NCBI GenBank assembly: GCA_019423025.1 | Contig: JAHZCD010000002.1 | Span: forward strand, 289,731 to 353,730 | DNA from: Haemophilus sp. | GTDB taxonomy: Bacteria; Pseudomonadota; Gammaproteobacteria; Enterobacterales; Pasteurellaceae | Reading direction: 5' to 3' | DNA length: 64,000 nucleotides | In this document: piece after piece, positions 45,038-52,267 of the stretch | Layout: every line of letters begins with the position of its first letter | Numbering within the stretch: position 1 is the stretch's first letter | Notes under the pieces: model-generated | What the model was told of the DNA's origin: nothing | Seen by the model: the letters and a program-made list of their open reading frames with translations, nothing else | Database searches by the model: none | Program-made: the position numbers and the translations under genes

Positions 45038-45085
45038 TTACTATATATAGTTTTATTTGATATATCAACACACAATATGTAGTGT
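45038..45085. promoter_or_regulatory. Tandem NrdR boxes upstream of nrdD
   Basis: TTACTATATATAGTTT (45038-45053) and ACACAATATGTAGTGT (45070-45085) match the NrdR consensus ACACTATATATAGTGT. They start 32 bp apart, three helical turns, the usual arrangement for the ATP-cone repressor NrdR. Confidence 0.83.
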
Positions 45086-45190
45086 TATTTTGTGTTTTTT
45101 GATGATTAAAGTCGAGGTGAAAGCTTGCCAAATCTGGAAAGAAAGAGTCTTTTTGTTGATAATTATTCTCAAATTATTTTTTTGATAAAT

Positions 45191-45204
45191 TTGATCTGAA
45201 TCAA
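45191..45204. promoter_or_regulatory. FNR-binding site upstream of nrdD
   Basis: TTGATCTGAATCAA is an exact match to TTGAT-N4-ATCAA. It lies between the grpE terminator and nrdD, about 193 bp from the nrdD start codon. Anaerobic activation of nrdD is the likely role. Confidence 0.8.
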
Positions 45205-45214
45205 GGTTTTTGCC

Positions 45215-45245
45215 AATAAAAAAACGGACGAAAAATCGTCCGCTC
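45215..45245 (-). terminator. Terminator of grpE
   Basis: CGGACG / CGTCCG stem; on the minus strand followed by TTTTTTTATT. Confidence 0.82.
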
Positions 45246-45265
45246 TTTTAGCCTTAGAAAAGAAA

Positions 45266-45841
45266 TTAAGCCGCAACCATTACCATAGCTGGGCGAATCA
45301 CACGACCATTTAAGGTATAGCCTTTTTGTAAAACGGTGGTGATTTGGTTGCTTTCAAACCCTTCAGCTGGTTGCATAGAGATGGCTTGGTGAAGATCCGG
45401 GTTAAAGGTTTCACCCACTGCACCAACAGGTTCGACACCAAAGCGAGAAACCGTTGAGAGTAACTCTTTTAAAGTCAGCTCAACACCAGCGAATAGTGCT
45501 TTGATGTTTTCATCTTCCTTATTGGCAGGCGTTGCAAGCGCGCGCTCTAAGTTATCAATGGTATTTAAAATATCTTTTGAGAATTTTTCGAGCGCAAATT
45601 TATGTGCTTTTTCGATGTCTTGTTCACTGCGGCGGCGCATATTGTCAATTTCAGCACGCGTGCGAAGCAATAAATCTTGCTCTTTTTTAGAGGTTTCTTC
45701 TACTTGTGCTTTTAATTGTTCTTCAAGTTCTTGTACACGAGCGATCGCTTCTTCTAACGGATCTTCCGTTGAAGTGGTTTCCTGCTGAACTTCTTCAACA
45801 AGTTCTTCATTTTCATTTAAGTTTTGTGTTTGTTCTGACAT
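45266..45841 (-). CDS. grpE: Nucleotide exchange factor GrpE
   Basis: Co-chaperone that releases ADP from DnaK. I choose ATG 45841 (MSEQTQNLNENEE, 191 residues) because GGAGA sits correctly before it; a start 12 bp upstream has no such site. A glutamate-rich N terminus and long helix (about 30-95) lead to a C-terminal beta domain with GEFTFNPDLHQAISM-like sequence (GETFNPDLHQAIS) and LQKGYTLNGRVIRPAMVMV. Upstream is a sigma-32-like promoter. Confidence 0.95.
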   Translation of the reverse strand: MSEQTQNLNENEELVEEVQQETTSTEDPLEEAIARVQELEEQLKAQVEETSKKEQDLLLRTRAEIDNMRRRSEQDIEKAHKFALEKFSKDILNTIDNLERALATPANKEDENIKALFAGVELTLKELLSTVSRFGVEPVGAVGETFNPDLHQAISMQPAEGFESNQITTVLQKGYTLNGRVIRPAMVMVAA

Positions 45842-45900
45842 CTTTTTCTCCATTTATCAAAAATTAGTGCTATTTTAGCAAAACTGAATTGCTATGTAAT

Positions 45901-45926
45901 ATAATGGCTAAAATTTTAAATTCAAG
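45901..45926 (-). promoter_or_regulatory. Sigma-32-like heat-shock promoter of grpE
   Basis: On the minus strand, CTTGAA and CCATTAT are separated by 13 bases, close to the sigma-32 pattern CTTGAAA / CCCCATNT. The first bases, CTTG, overlap the end of an uptake sequence (ACCGCACTTG). The start would be near 45893. Confidence 0.6.
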
Positions 45927-45971
45927 TGCGGTCAAAAATCAGCAAGTCTGTACTTGGGAGCAATCATAGTT

Positions 45972-46862
45972 ATGGATGAATTAGTCAAATCATTTAAAAC
46001 CATCGCCTTGATGGGAAAACCACGTCGCGACATTAATTTGCAAATGCATAAAAACTTGTATCAGTGGCTGAAAGAGCGAGGATATCAAGTTTTAGTTGAA
46101 AAAGAAGTAGGGGAAAAATTCGGTTTACCGGAAGAGGTGTTAGCAACGGTTGAAGAAATTGGAGAGCAAGTTCAACTCGTGATTGTAATCGGTGGTGATG
46201 GCAATATGCTAGGGCGTGCTCGCATTTTGGCTAAATATAATATTCCAATGATTGGTATTAACCGAGGCAACTTAGGCTTTTTGACCGATATTGACCCGAA
46301 AAATGCTTATGCACAGCTCGAAGCGTGTTTAGAACATGGTGAATTTTTTGTAGAAGAGCGTTTTTTATTGGAAGCTAAAATTGAACGGAACAGTGAAATT
46401 ATTTCCTGTAGCAATGCCGTAAATGAGGCGGTGATTCACCCAGCTAAAATTGCGCACATGATTGATTTCCATGTTTACATCAATGATAAATTCGCCTTTT
46501 CTCAACGTTCAGACGGATTGATTGTTTCCACTCCCACAGGTTCAACCGCTTATTCGCTTTCCGCAGGCGGCCCAATTTTAACACCAAATTTAAATGCGAT
46601 TGCCCTTGTGCCGATGTTCCCACATACACTTTCTTCTCGACCATTAGTCATTGATGGCGATAGCAAAATTTCAATTCGTTTTGCGGAACATAATACTTCA
46701 CAGTTGGAATTAGGTTGTGATAGTCAAATTGCGCTAGATTTTTCTCCTGATGATATCGTTCATATTGAAAAAAGCCCGCACAAGCTACGTTTATTACATC
46801 TTAAAAATTATAATTATTACAATGTATTAAGTACCAAATTAGGTTGGCTTAAAAATTTCTAA
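45972..46862 (+). CDS. nadK: NAD kinase NadK
   Basis: Phosphorylates NAD to NADP. ATG 45972 (MDELVKSFKTIALMG) gives 296 residues; a TTG 18 bp upstream is also in frame but less likely. Motifs include GGDGNMLGRAR (the GGDG loop), GFLTDI, and TPTGSTAYSLSAGGPI. It is divergent from grpE, as in many gamma-proteobacteria. Confidence 0.93.
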   Translation: MDELVKSFKTIALMGKPRRDINLQMHKNLYQWLKERGYQVLVEKEVGEKFGLPEEVLATVEEIGEQVQLVIVIGGDGNMLGRARILAKYNIPMIGINRGNLGFLTDIDPKNAYAQLEACLEHGEFFVEERFLLEAKIERNSEIISCSNAVNEAVIHPAKIAHMIDFHVYINDKFAFSQRSDGLIVSTPTGSTAYSLSAGGPILTPNLNAIALVPMFPHTLSSRPLVIDGDSKISIRFAEHNTSQLELGCDSQIALDFSPDDIVHIEKSPHKLRLLHLKNYNYYNVLSTKLGWLKNF

Positions 46863-46880
46863 TCCCAAAAGTTAAAAATC

Positions 46881-46923
46881 TCTTTACTGTATATTGTAAC
46901 AGTTATAATATATGGATATACAG
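46881..46923 (+). promoter_or_regulatory. recN promoter with LexA box
   Basis: CTGTATATTGTAACAG (46887-46902) is a perfect CTGT-N8-ACAG SOS box. It fills the spacer upstream of a -10 TATAAT (46904-46909). A second, degenerate box ends in ACAG at 46920-46923. LexA repression is inferred. Confidence 0.85.
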
Positions 46924-46938
46924 TTAAGGAGATTTTTT

Positions 46939-48615
46939 ATGTTAACCCAACTTACCATCAATAATTTTGCAATTGTTCGTCAATTAGAGATTGAATTGGC
47001 GAAAGGAATGTCTGTGATCACGGGGGAAACCGGTGCAGGGAAATCCATTGCTATTGATGCGTTAGGATTATGCTTGGGGCAGCGTATTGAAACGTCTATG
47101 GTTCGAGAAGGGCAGGAAAGAGCAGAAATCTGCGCCACATTTTTTATTGAACCAACTAATCCTGCTTATCAATGGTTGCAAGAGCAAGAATTGCAAGATC
47201 CTGATAATCCCTCCGATTGTATTCTACGCCGCGTTATTAATGCAGATGGGCGTTCTAAAGCCTTTATCAATAGCACGCCCGTATCGGCTTCCCAATTAAA
47301 AGAAATTGGACAATATCTTATTCATATTAATGGGCAGCACGCTTCACAATTATTATTGAAAAATGACTACCAACTTCAGTTGGTGGATACATTTGCACAT
47401 CACCATGATTTGCTCGCACAAATGCGAGAAGATTATCGCGCGTGGAAAAATCTTCAAACGCAAGTTAAAACCTTCCAACAAAAAGTTGCCGAAAATGAAG
47501 CGAAGAAACAGCTTTTACAATATCAGGTCGAAGAGTTGGATGAGTTTGCGCTTCGTCCAAATGAATATTTAGAATTAGAAGAGGATCAACGTCGTTTATC
47601 GAATAGCGAACAGCTGACACAGTTATCACAATCAGCCTTACAGCTACTCAGCGAAAATGAGACGGTGAGCATTGACTCTATGCTTTATCGTGCGACACAG
47701 TACATTGATGAATTAAGTGAGTTAGATCCTCGCTATGCTTCTGTTCAAACAATGTTGAATGATGCACTTATTCAAGTGCAAGAGGCGACAAGTGAAGTTC
47801 AACATCTTGCTTCTCATATTGAGCAAGATCCAATGTTATTACAGGAGATTGAGCAACGTTTAGGGCAAGCTTTACAACTTGCACGTAAGCACAATGTGAA
47901 ACCGGAAGAATTGGTGGATTGGCATCAAAAATTAAAAGCAGAATTGACCGCACTTTTAGATTTTTCAGAAAGTGAAGAACGCCTGATTTTAGAAGAAAAA
48001 GCTGCCTTTGAGAAAATGCAACGTACGGCAAAACAATTACATGAAAGCCGTTGCCAAGCTGCAGAGAAATTAGCACAACAGGTTACACATTCTATCAAAG
48101 GGCTTGCAATGGAAAATGCCGAGTTTTTCATTGAAGTGAATTCGGATTTAACTAAAGTGGCGGCAAATGGGGCAGATAATATCGTCTTTGCTTTACGCAG
48201 TAATCTAGGCCAGCAGGCACAACCGCTAGCAAAAGTGGCATCAGGTGGTGAGCTTTCTCGTATTTCATTAGCGATCCAAGTCTTAACGTCCGATCAATCA
48301 GCGATTCCAACGTTAATTTTTGATGAAGTTGATGTTGGCATTAGCGGTAAAACGGCGAGTGTAGTGGGTAAATTATTACGTCAATTAGGCGATAAATGCC
48401 AAGTGCTTTGTGTGACTCATTTACCACAAGTAGCATGTCATGGACATCATCAATTTAATGTTGAGAAATTTACCGTTGATGATAAAACAGAAACTAAAAT
48501 GACCGCACTTTCTCAAGAAGAGAGAGTTCCAGCTCTTGCAAGATTACTGGGTGGCAGTGAAATTACAGAACTAGCCTTGGCGAATGCGCAAGAAATGTTG
48601 GATTTAGTGAACTAA
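46939..48615 (+). CDS. recN: DNA repair protein RecN
   Basis: SMC-like ATPase acting early in double-strand break repair. ATG 46939 (MLTQLTINNFAIV) with AAGGAG upstream gives 558 residues, the family length. Walker A GETGAGKS is at about residues 29-36. Two coiled-coil arms (about 150-370) follow, then the signature ASGGELSRISLA and Walker B TLIFDEVDVGISG. It is SOS-controlled by the upstream LexA box. Confidence 0.95.
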   Translation: MLTQLTINNFAIVRQLEIELAKGMSVITGETGAGKSIAIDALGLCLGQRIETSMVREGQERAEICATFFIEPTNPAYQWLQEQELQDPDNPSDCILRRVINADGRSKAFINSTPVSASQLKEIGQYLIHINGQHASQLLLKNDYQLQLVDTFAHHHDLLAQMREDYRAWKNLQTQVKTFQQKVAENEAKKQLLQYQVEELDEFALRPNEYLELEEDQRRLSNSEQLTQLSQSALQLLSENETVSIDSMLYRATQYIDELSELDPRYASVQTMLNDALIQVQEATSEVQHLASHIEQDPMLLQEIEQRLGQALQLARKHNVKPEELVDWHQKLKAELTALLDFSESEERLILEEKAAFEKMQRTAKQLHESRCQAAEKLAQQVTHSIKGLAMENAEFFIEVNSDLTKVAANGADNIVFALRSNLGQQAQPLAKVASGGELSRISLAIQVLTSDQSAIPTLIFDEVDVGISGKTASVVGKLLRQLGDKCQVLCVTHLPQVACHGHHQFNVEKFTVDDKTETKMTALSQEERVPALARLLGGSEITELALANAQEMLDLVN

Positions 48616-48626
48616 AATCAGGTAAA

Positions 48627-48653
48627 TAAATGGGCGTTTGTAGCCCATTTTAT
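48627..48653 (+). terminator. Terminator of recN
   Basis: AAATGGGC / GCCCATTT stem, 12 bp after the stop, followed by a short T-rich stretch. Confidence 0.65.
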
Positions 48654-48727
48654 GCATTAATGAGCTGAATTCTGTCGTAAAGCTTAGGTTCTTCTTGTCA
48701 CATTTCAAAAATACTTGATAGGAATGC

Positions 48728-48779
48728 TTGCTTATTAGTCAAAAAAGCGTATTATAGACGTCTATACGTCAATACATCC
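48728..48779 (+). promoter_or_regulatory. metK promoter with MetJ operator
   Basis: TTGCTT (48728-48733) and TATTAT (48750-48755) are 16 bp apart. Immediately after, three contiguous 8-bp met boxes occur at 48756-48779: AGACGTCT (perfect), ATACGTCA and ATACATCC. MetJ with S-adenosylmethionine would repress the gene making S-adenosylmethionine. Confidence 0.85.
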
Positions 48780-48794
48780 AAAAGAAGAGAACTT

Positions 48795-49949
48795 ATGTCT
48801 AGCTATTTATTTACTTCTGAATCGGTTTCAGAAGGACATCCAGATAAGATTGCCGATCAAATTTCTGATGCGGTACTTGATGAAATTTTAAAACAAGATC
48901 CTAAAGCTCGTGTGGCTTGCGAAACCTATGTAAAAACAGGGATGGCGTTAGTCGGTGGGGAAATTACGACATCAGCATGGGTCGATATTGAAAATCTCAC
49001 TCGCCAAGTCATTTGTGATATTGGTTACAAACACTCAGAGATGGGGTTCGATGGTAATTCTTGTGCGGTATTAAATGCGATTGGTAAGCAATCATCTGAT
49101 ATTAACCAAGGTGTGGATCGTGAGAATCCATTAGATCAAGGTGCGGGTGACCAAGGGATTATGTTTGGTTATGCGACAAATGAAACAGAAGTCTTGATGC
49201 CAGCAGCGATTACTTATGCACATCGTTTAATGGAAAAACAAGCAGAAGTGCGTAAAAGCGGAAAATTAGCCTGGTTACGCCCTGATGCGAAAAGCCAAGT
49301 CACTTTAAAATATGAAGATAACAAAATCGTGGGCGTGGATGCCGTTGTTCTTTCTACACAACACAGTGAAGAAGTGTCACAAAAAGAAATTTACGAAGGC
49401 GTGATGGAAGAAATCATCAAGCCAATTCTGCCAAGTGAATGGTTATCTCAACAAACAAAATATTTCATTAACCCAACTGGTCGTTTTGTGATTGGTGGCC
49501 CAATGGGCGACTGTGGCTTAACGGGTCGTAAAATCATTGTCGATACATACGGTGGTGCGGCTCGTCATGGTGGTGGCGCATTCTCTGGTAAAGATCCATC
49601 AAAAGTAGACCGTTCAGCGGCTTATGCTGCACGTTATGTGGCTAAAAATATTGTTGCAGCAGGTCTTGCAGATCGTTGTGAAATTCAACTTTCTTATGCA
49701 ATTGGCGTGGCTGAGCCAACTTCTATCATGGTAGAAACTTTCGGTACAGGAAAAGTATCAAACGAAGTATTGGTTAAATTAGTGCGTGAATTCTTTGATT
49801 TACGTCCTTATGGTTTAATTAAAATGTTAAATTTAATTCAACCAATCTATCGCCAAACTGCCGCGTATGGACACTTCGGTCGTGAACAATTCCCATGGGA
49901 AAAAGTAGATCGTGCAGAAGAATTACGTGCAGCAGCCGGTCTTAAATAA
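48795..49949 (+). CDS. metK: S-adenosylmethionine synthetase MetK
   Basis: Makes S-adenosylmethionine from methionine and ATP. The 384 residues include EGHPDKIADQISDA at the N terminus, GAGDQGIMFGYA (about 115-126) and the P-loop-like GGGAFSGKDPSKVDRSAAY. GAAGAGA precedes the ATG. Product-feedback control through the MetJ boxes is inferred. Confidence 0.96.
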   Translation: MSSYLFTSESVSEGHPDKIADQISDAVLDEILKQDPKARVACETYVKTGMALVGGEITTSAWVDIENLTRQVICDIGYKHSEMGFDGNSCAVLNAIGKQSSDINQGVDRENPLDQGAGDQGIMFGYATNETEVLMPAAITYAHRLMEKQAEVRKSGKLAWLRPDAKSQVTLKYEDNKIVGVDAVVLSTQHSEEVSQKEIYEGVMEEIIKPILPSEWLSQQTKYFINPTGRFVIGGPMGDCGLTGRKIIVDTYGGAARHGGGAFSGKDPSKVDRSAAYAARYVAKNIVAAGLADRCEIQLSYAIGVAEPTSIMVETFGTGKVSNEVLVKLVREFFDLRPYGLIKMLNLIQPIYRQTAAYGHFGREQFPWEKVDRAEELRAAAGLK

Positions 49950-49970
49950 GTAAATAAAATGTGTATGATA

Positions 49971-49995
49971 AAAACCGCTAAATTAGCGGTTTTTG
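49971..49995 (+). terminator. Terminator of metK
   Basis: AAAACCGCTAA / TTAGCGGTTTTT stem-loop, 22 bp after the stop. Confidence 0.85.
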
Positions 49996-50005
49996 TTTAC
50001 TTAGT

Positions 50006-50518
50006 ATGATGATGTCATCTCAAACTCAGTTTCGGCATTTAAAAATGCAGGTGCAACGCAAGCTTGCAGAAACATTACAACTGGCTGAACGTCATTTTCA
50101 ACAGAAATTTCCTATTCCGACAATCAGTTATGACTTGCGAGGTGTAAAGGCCGGCGTTGCATACTTGCAGAAAAATGAGATTAAATTTAACCGCACTTTG
50201 CTACTCGAGAACTCAGATGAATTTATTCATCAGGTTGTTCCCCATGAATTAGCCCATCTTATTGTGTATCAAGTATTTGGTCGGGTGAAACCGCATGGAC
50301 AGGAATGGCAAGCGGTGATGACACAATTATTTAATCTCCCGGCTGATACTTGCCATCAATTTGATGTAGAGAATGTACAAGGCAAAATGTTTGCTTATCA
50401 ATGTGAATGTCAGACTCATTACTTAACGATTCGGCGGCATAATCGTATTCAACGCGATAAAATTGCTTATTTATGCCGAAAATGTCACGAAAAATTGGTT
50501 TTTCATAGTGAAAATTAA
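50006..50518 (+). CDS. sprT: SprT-family zinc protein
   Basis: The 170-residue protein has a metalloprotease-like motif HELAHLIV (HExxH, residues about 91-98) and a C-terminal zinc ribbon with CECQTHY and CRKCHEK. This is the bacterial SprT architecture, related to the DNA-protein crosslink protease SPRTN, though activity of the bacterial form is not established. The start is uncertain among three consecutive ATGs; no clear ribosome site is seen. Confidence 0.87.
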   Translation: MMMSSQTQFRHLKMQVQRKLAETLQLAERHFQQKFPIPTISYDLRGVKAGVAYLQKNEIKFNRTLLLENSDEFIHQVVPHELAHLIVYQVFGRVKPHGQEWQAVMTQLFNLPADTCHQFDVENVQGKMFAYQCECQTHYLTIRRHNRIQRDKIAYLCRKCHEKLVFHSEN

Positions 50519-50571
50519 TAAGCAGTATGGTATGTTTCTAGTGTTTTCAATCAAATAACAGGGGTTATCCA

Positions 50572-51090
50572 ATGAAAAAATCATTATTAGCTATCGTTGT
50601 CGGAGCATTAGCGGTTGCTTCAACTGCAAATGCAGGTTTATATGCAGAAGGTGATCTTGGTCTTTCAAGAACTAAATTGACCAATGGTGGTTCAAGCAAA
50701 ACTAAAATTGAGCCACGTGTTGCAGTAGGTTACAAATTAGGTAATGTACGTGTAGCAGGTGATTATACTCATCACGGTAATTTCCAAGGCACTAAAGTTC
50801 AAGGTTTAGGTGCGACAGTATTCTATGACTTCGATACCAACTCTCAAATTGAACCTTATGTTGGTGCTCGTCTTGCGGCTAACCGTTTCAAATTTGAAGA
50901 CCGTGCAGAACAACGTTATAAAAGCTCTTCTGAAACCAAAGTGGGTTATGGTGTAGTTGCGGGTGCTAAATATAAATTAGCAGACAAAGTGTATGCAAAC
51001 GGTGGTTTAGAATATAACCGTTTAGGTAGCTTTGACGATACTAAAGTGAATAACTATGGCGCTAAAGTGGGCGTAGGTTACGAATTCTAA
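50572..51090 (+). CDS. Opacity-like outer membrane beta-barrel protein
   Basis: The 172-residue precursor has a signal peptide (cleavage after residue 21, TANA/GLYAEGD). The mature part has alternating hydrophobic strands typical of an 8-stranded barrel (LGLSRTKL, VAVGYKLGNVRVAGDY, VGYGVVAGAKYKL, KVGVGYEF) and ends with the C-terminal Phe expected for BAM recognition. It resembles the Opa-like family of H. influenzae. Possible adhesin or structural porin-like protein; no phase-variation repeats are present. An uptake-sequence terminator follows. Confidence 0.83.
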   Translation: MKKSLLAIVVGALAVASTANAGLYAEGDLGLSRTKLTNGGSSKTKIEPRVAVGYKLGNVRVAGDYTHHGNFQGTKVQGLGATVFYDFDTNSQIEPYVGARLAANRFKFEDRAEQRYKSSSETKVGYGVVAGAKYKLADKVYANGGLEYNRLGSFDDTKVNNYGAKVGVGYEF

Positions 51091-51100
51091 TTTCCCTTTT

Positions 51101-51132
51101 GAAAAGTGCGGTTGATTTTCACCGCACTTTTT
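51101..51132 (+). terminator. Terminator of the Opa-like gene (paired uptake sequences)
   Basis: AAAAGTGCGGTTGA / TCACCGCACTTTTT hairpin with T run; both arms keep the uptake core. Confidence 0.87.
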
Positions 51133-51189
51133 CTTTTGGATATATAAGTTGTATAGGTTAATCTATTTGTGATTAATTCATGTAGCAGT

Positions 51190-51230
51190 TAAAATCCTCG
51201 TTCTAGATGAAATCGAGGATTTTTTATTTT
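51190..51230 (+). terminator. Second hairpin with T run, in the leader of the ArsC-family gene
   Basis: AAAATCCTCG / CGAGGATTTTTTATTTT stem, ending 20 bp before the downstream start codon. It is either a backup terminator or an attenuator in the leader. Confidence 0.6.
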
Positions 51231-51243
51231 TAGAGGTGAGAAT

Positions 51244-51588
51244 ATGATTATCGTTTATGGCATTAAAAACTGTGATACAGTGAAAAAAGCATTGAAGTGG
51301 CTAACTGAACATAATATTCAACATAAATTACATGATTATCGTGTGGATGGATTAGATACTCAGTTCTTGCAACAAGCAGAAGCACAATTTGGTTGGGACA
51401 ATTTAGTCAATAAACGTAGTACGACTTGGCGTAATCTTGATGAAAATGTGAAAAATACACTCTCGAAATCTACCGCACTTTCCGTATTAGCTAAAAATCC
51501 AACGTTAATTAAACGCCCTATTATTTTACAAGATGGAAAGGCATTGATTGGCTTTAACGAAAAAGTATATATCGCAACATTTAATTAG
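51244..51588 (+). CDS. ArsC/Spx-family reductase-like protein YffB
   Basis: The 114-residue protein has the ArsC-like thioredoxin fold with a single active cysteine, IKNCDTVKKALKWL (residues about 7-20), and the later NKRSTTWRNL and IKRPII motifs of the family. YffB-like members bind glutathione; arsenate reductase activity is not expected without neighbouring ars genes. RBS AGAGGTGAG before the ATG. Confidence 0.82.
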   Translation: MIIVYGIKNCDTVKKALKWLTEHNIQHKLHDYRVDGLDTQFLQQAEAQFGWDNLVNKRSTTWRNLDENVKNTLSKSTALSVLAKNPTLIKRPIILQDGKALIGFNEKVYIATFN

Positions 51589-51667
51589 TATTAAAGTAGG
51601 CTAATTTATTGTACTTACTTATCTACTTATTAGAGTTATTAATTTTATTTGAAAAGGATGTATAAAA

Positions 51668-52093
51668 GTGAATGATCCATTACAAAGGGCTATACGACGT
51701 TTTTTTATTGGGACTTTCTTTATTGGAACTTTTTTTATTGCGTTATTATGTATAGCCTGCACTTATTTATTTGAAATATCCATAGATCCACTTTCTGAAG
51801 GGGGATTTTGGGCTGCTTTTCCTATCTCATTCATACCTGGGGCGATTACAACGCTTGTCTTTTTCATCACTCAAAAAAAAGCAAGTCGCTATTATTTGTT
51901 GTATTTATGGGTGGCATTTTTTACGCCATTTTTAATTCCTATTATCGTCGGATTATCTTTACATTTTTTTTATTTAAACTGGTATAGCGTTATTGATCCT
52001 ATTATAGGAGCTTATGCTTTATTATTCCTTCCTTGCGTTATTTTTGGAATAGTTCAATTGTTGTGGGCAGTAGTATGTTTGCCAGATGCATAG
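51668..52093 (+). CDS. Unrecognised small inner-membrane protein
   Basis: I do not recognise this 141-residue protein. It appears to have four membrane segments (residues about 12-36, 45-67, 77-100 and 109-135) and few charged residues. It starts at GTG with AAGGA 8 bp upstream. The DNA has a 15-bp in-frame tandem repeat (51704-51740) giving FFIGT-FFIGT-FFIAL. Base composition is more AT-rich than its neighbours, and no uptake sequence is present. Function unknown. Confidence 0.65.
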   Translation: MNDPLQRAIRRFFIGTFFIGTFFIALLCIACTYLFEISIDPLSEGGFWAAFPISFIPGAITTLVFFITQKKASRYYLLYLWVAFFTPFLIPIIVGLSLHFFYLNWYSVIDPIIGAYALLFLPCVIFGIVQLLWAVVCLPDA

Positions 52094-52267
52094 TAAAGCG
52101 TAATCTTTTCACCTTGCATTTTGTTTTTAATAAGATTCATTACAATGTTATTGCAAGTTCAATCACTGATGTGATAAATATTTCATAGCAGTTGGTTATT
52201 TGTTTGGAATTTTTTATGTGATTGAATTGTAAATTTTCTTAATTAATTGCCAAACAAAGGATTGATT

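Noticed and set aside
45052..45075. FNR-like TTGATATATCAA between the NrdR boxes
   Set aside because: The half sites are only two bases apart; FNR needs four.
45158..45180. Fur box upstream of nrdD (GATAATTATTCTCAAATTA)
   Set aside because: Only about 12 of 19 matches, in very AT-rich DNA, and no iron link for nrdD.
52170..52195. CRP site upstream of the copper receptor
   Set aside because: TGTGA is present but the second half (TTTCA) does not match TCACA.
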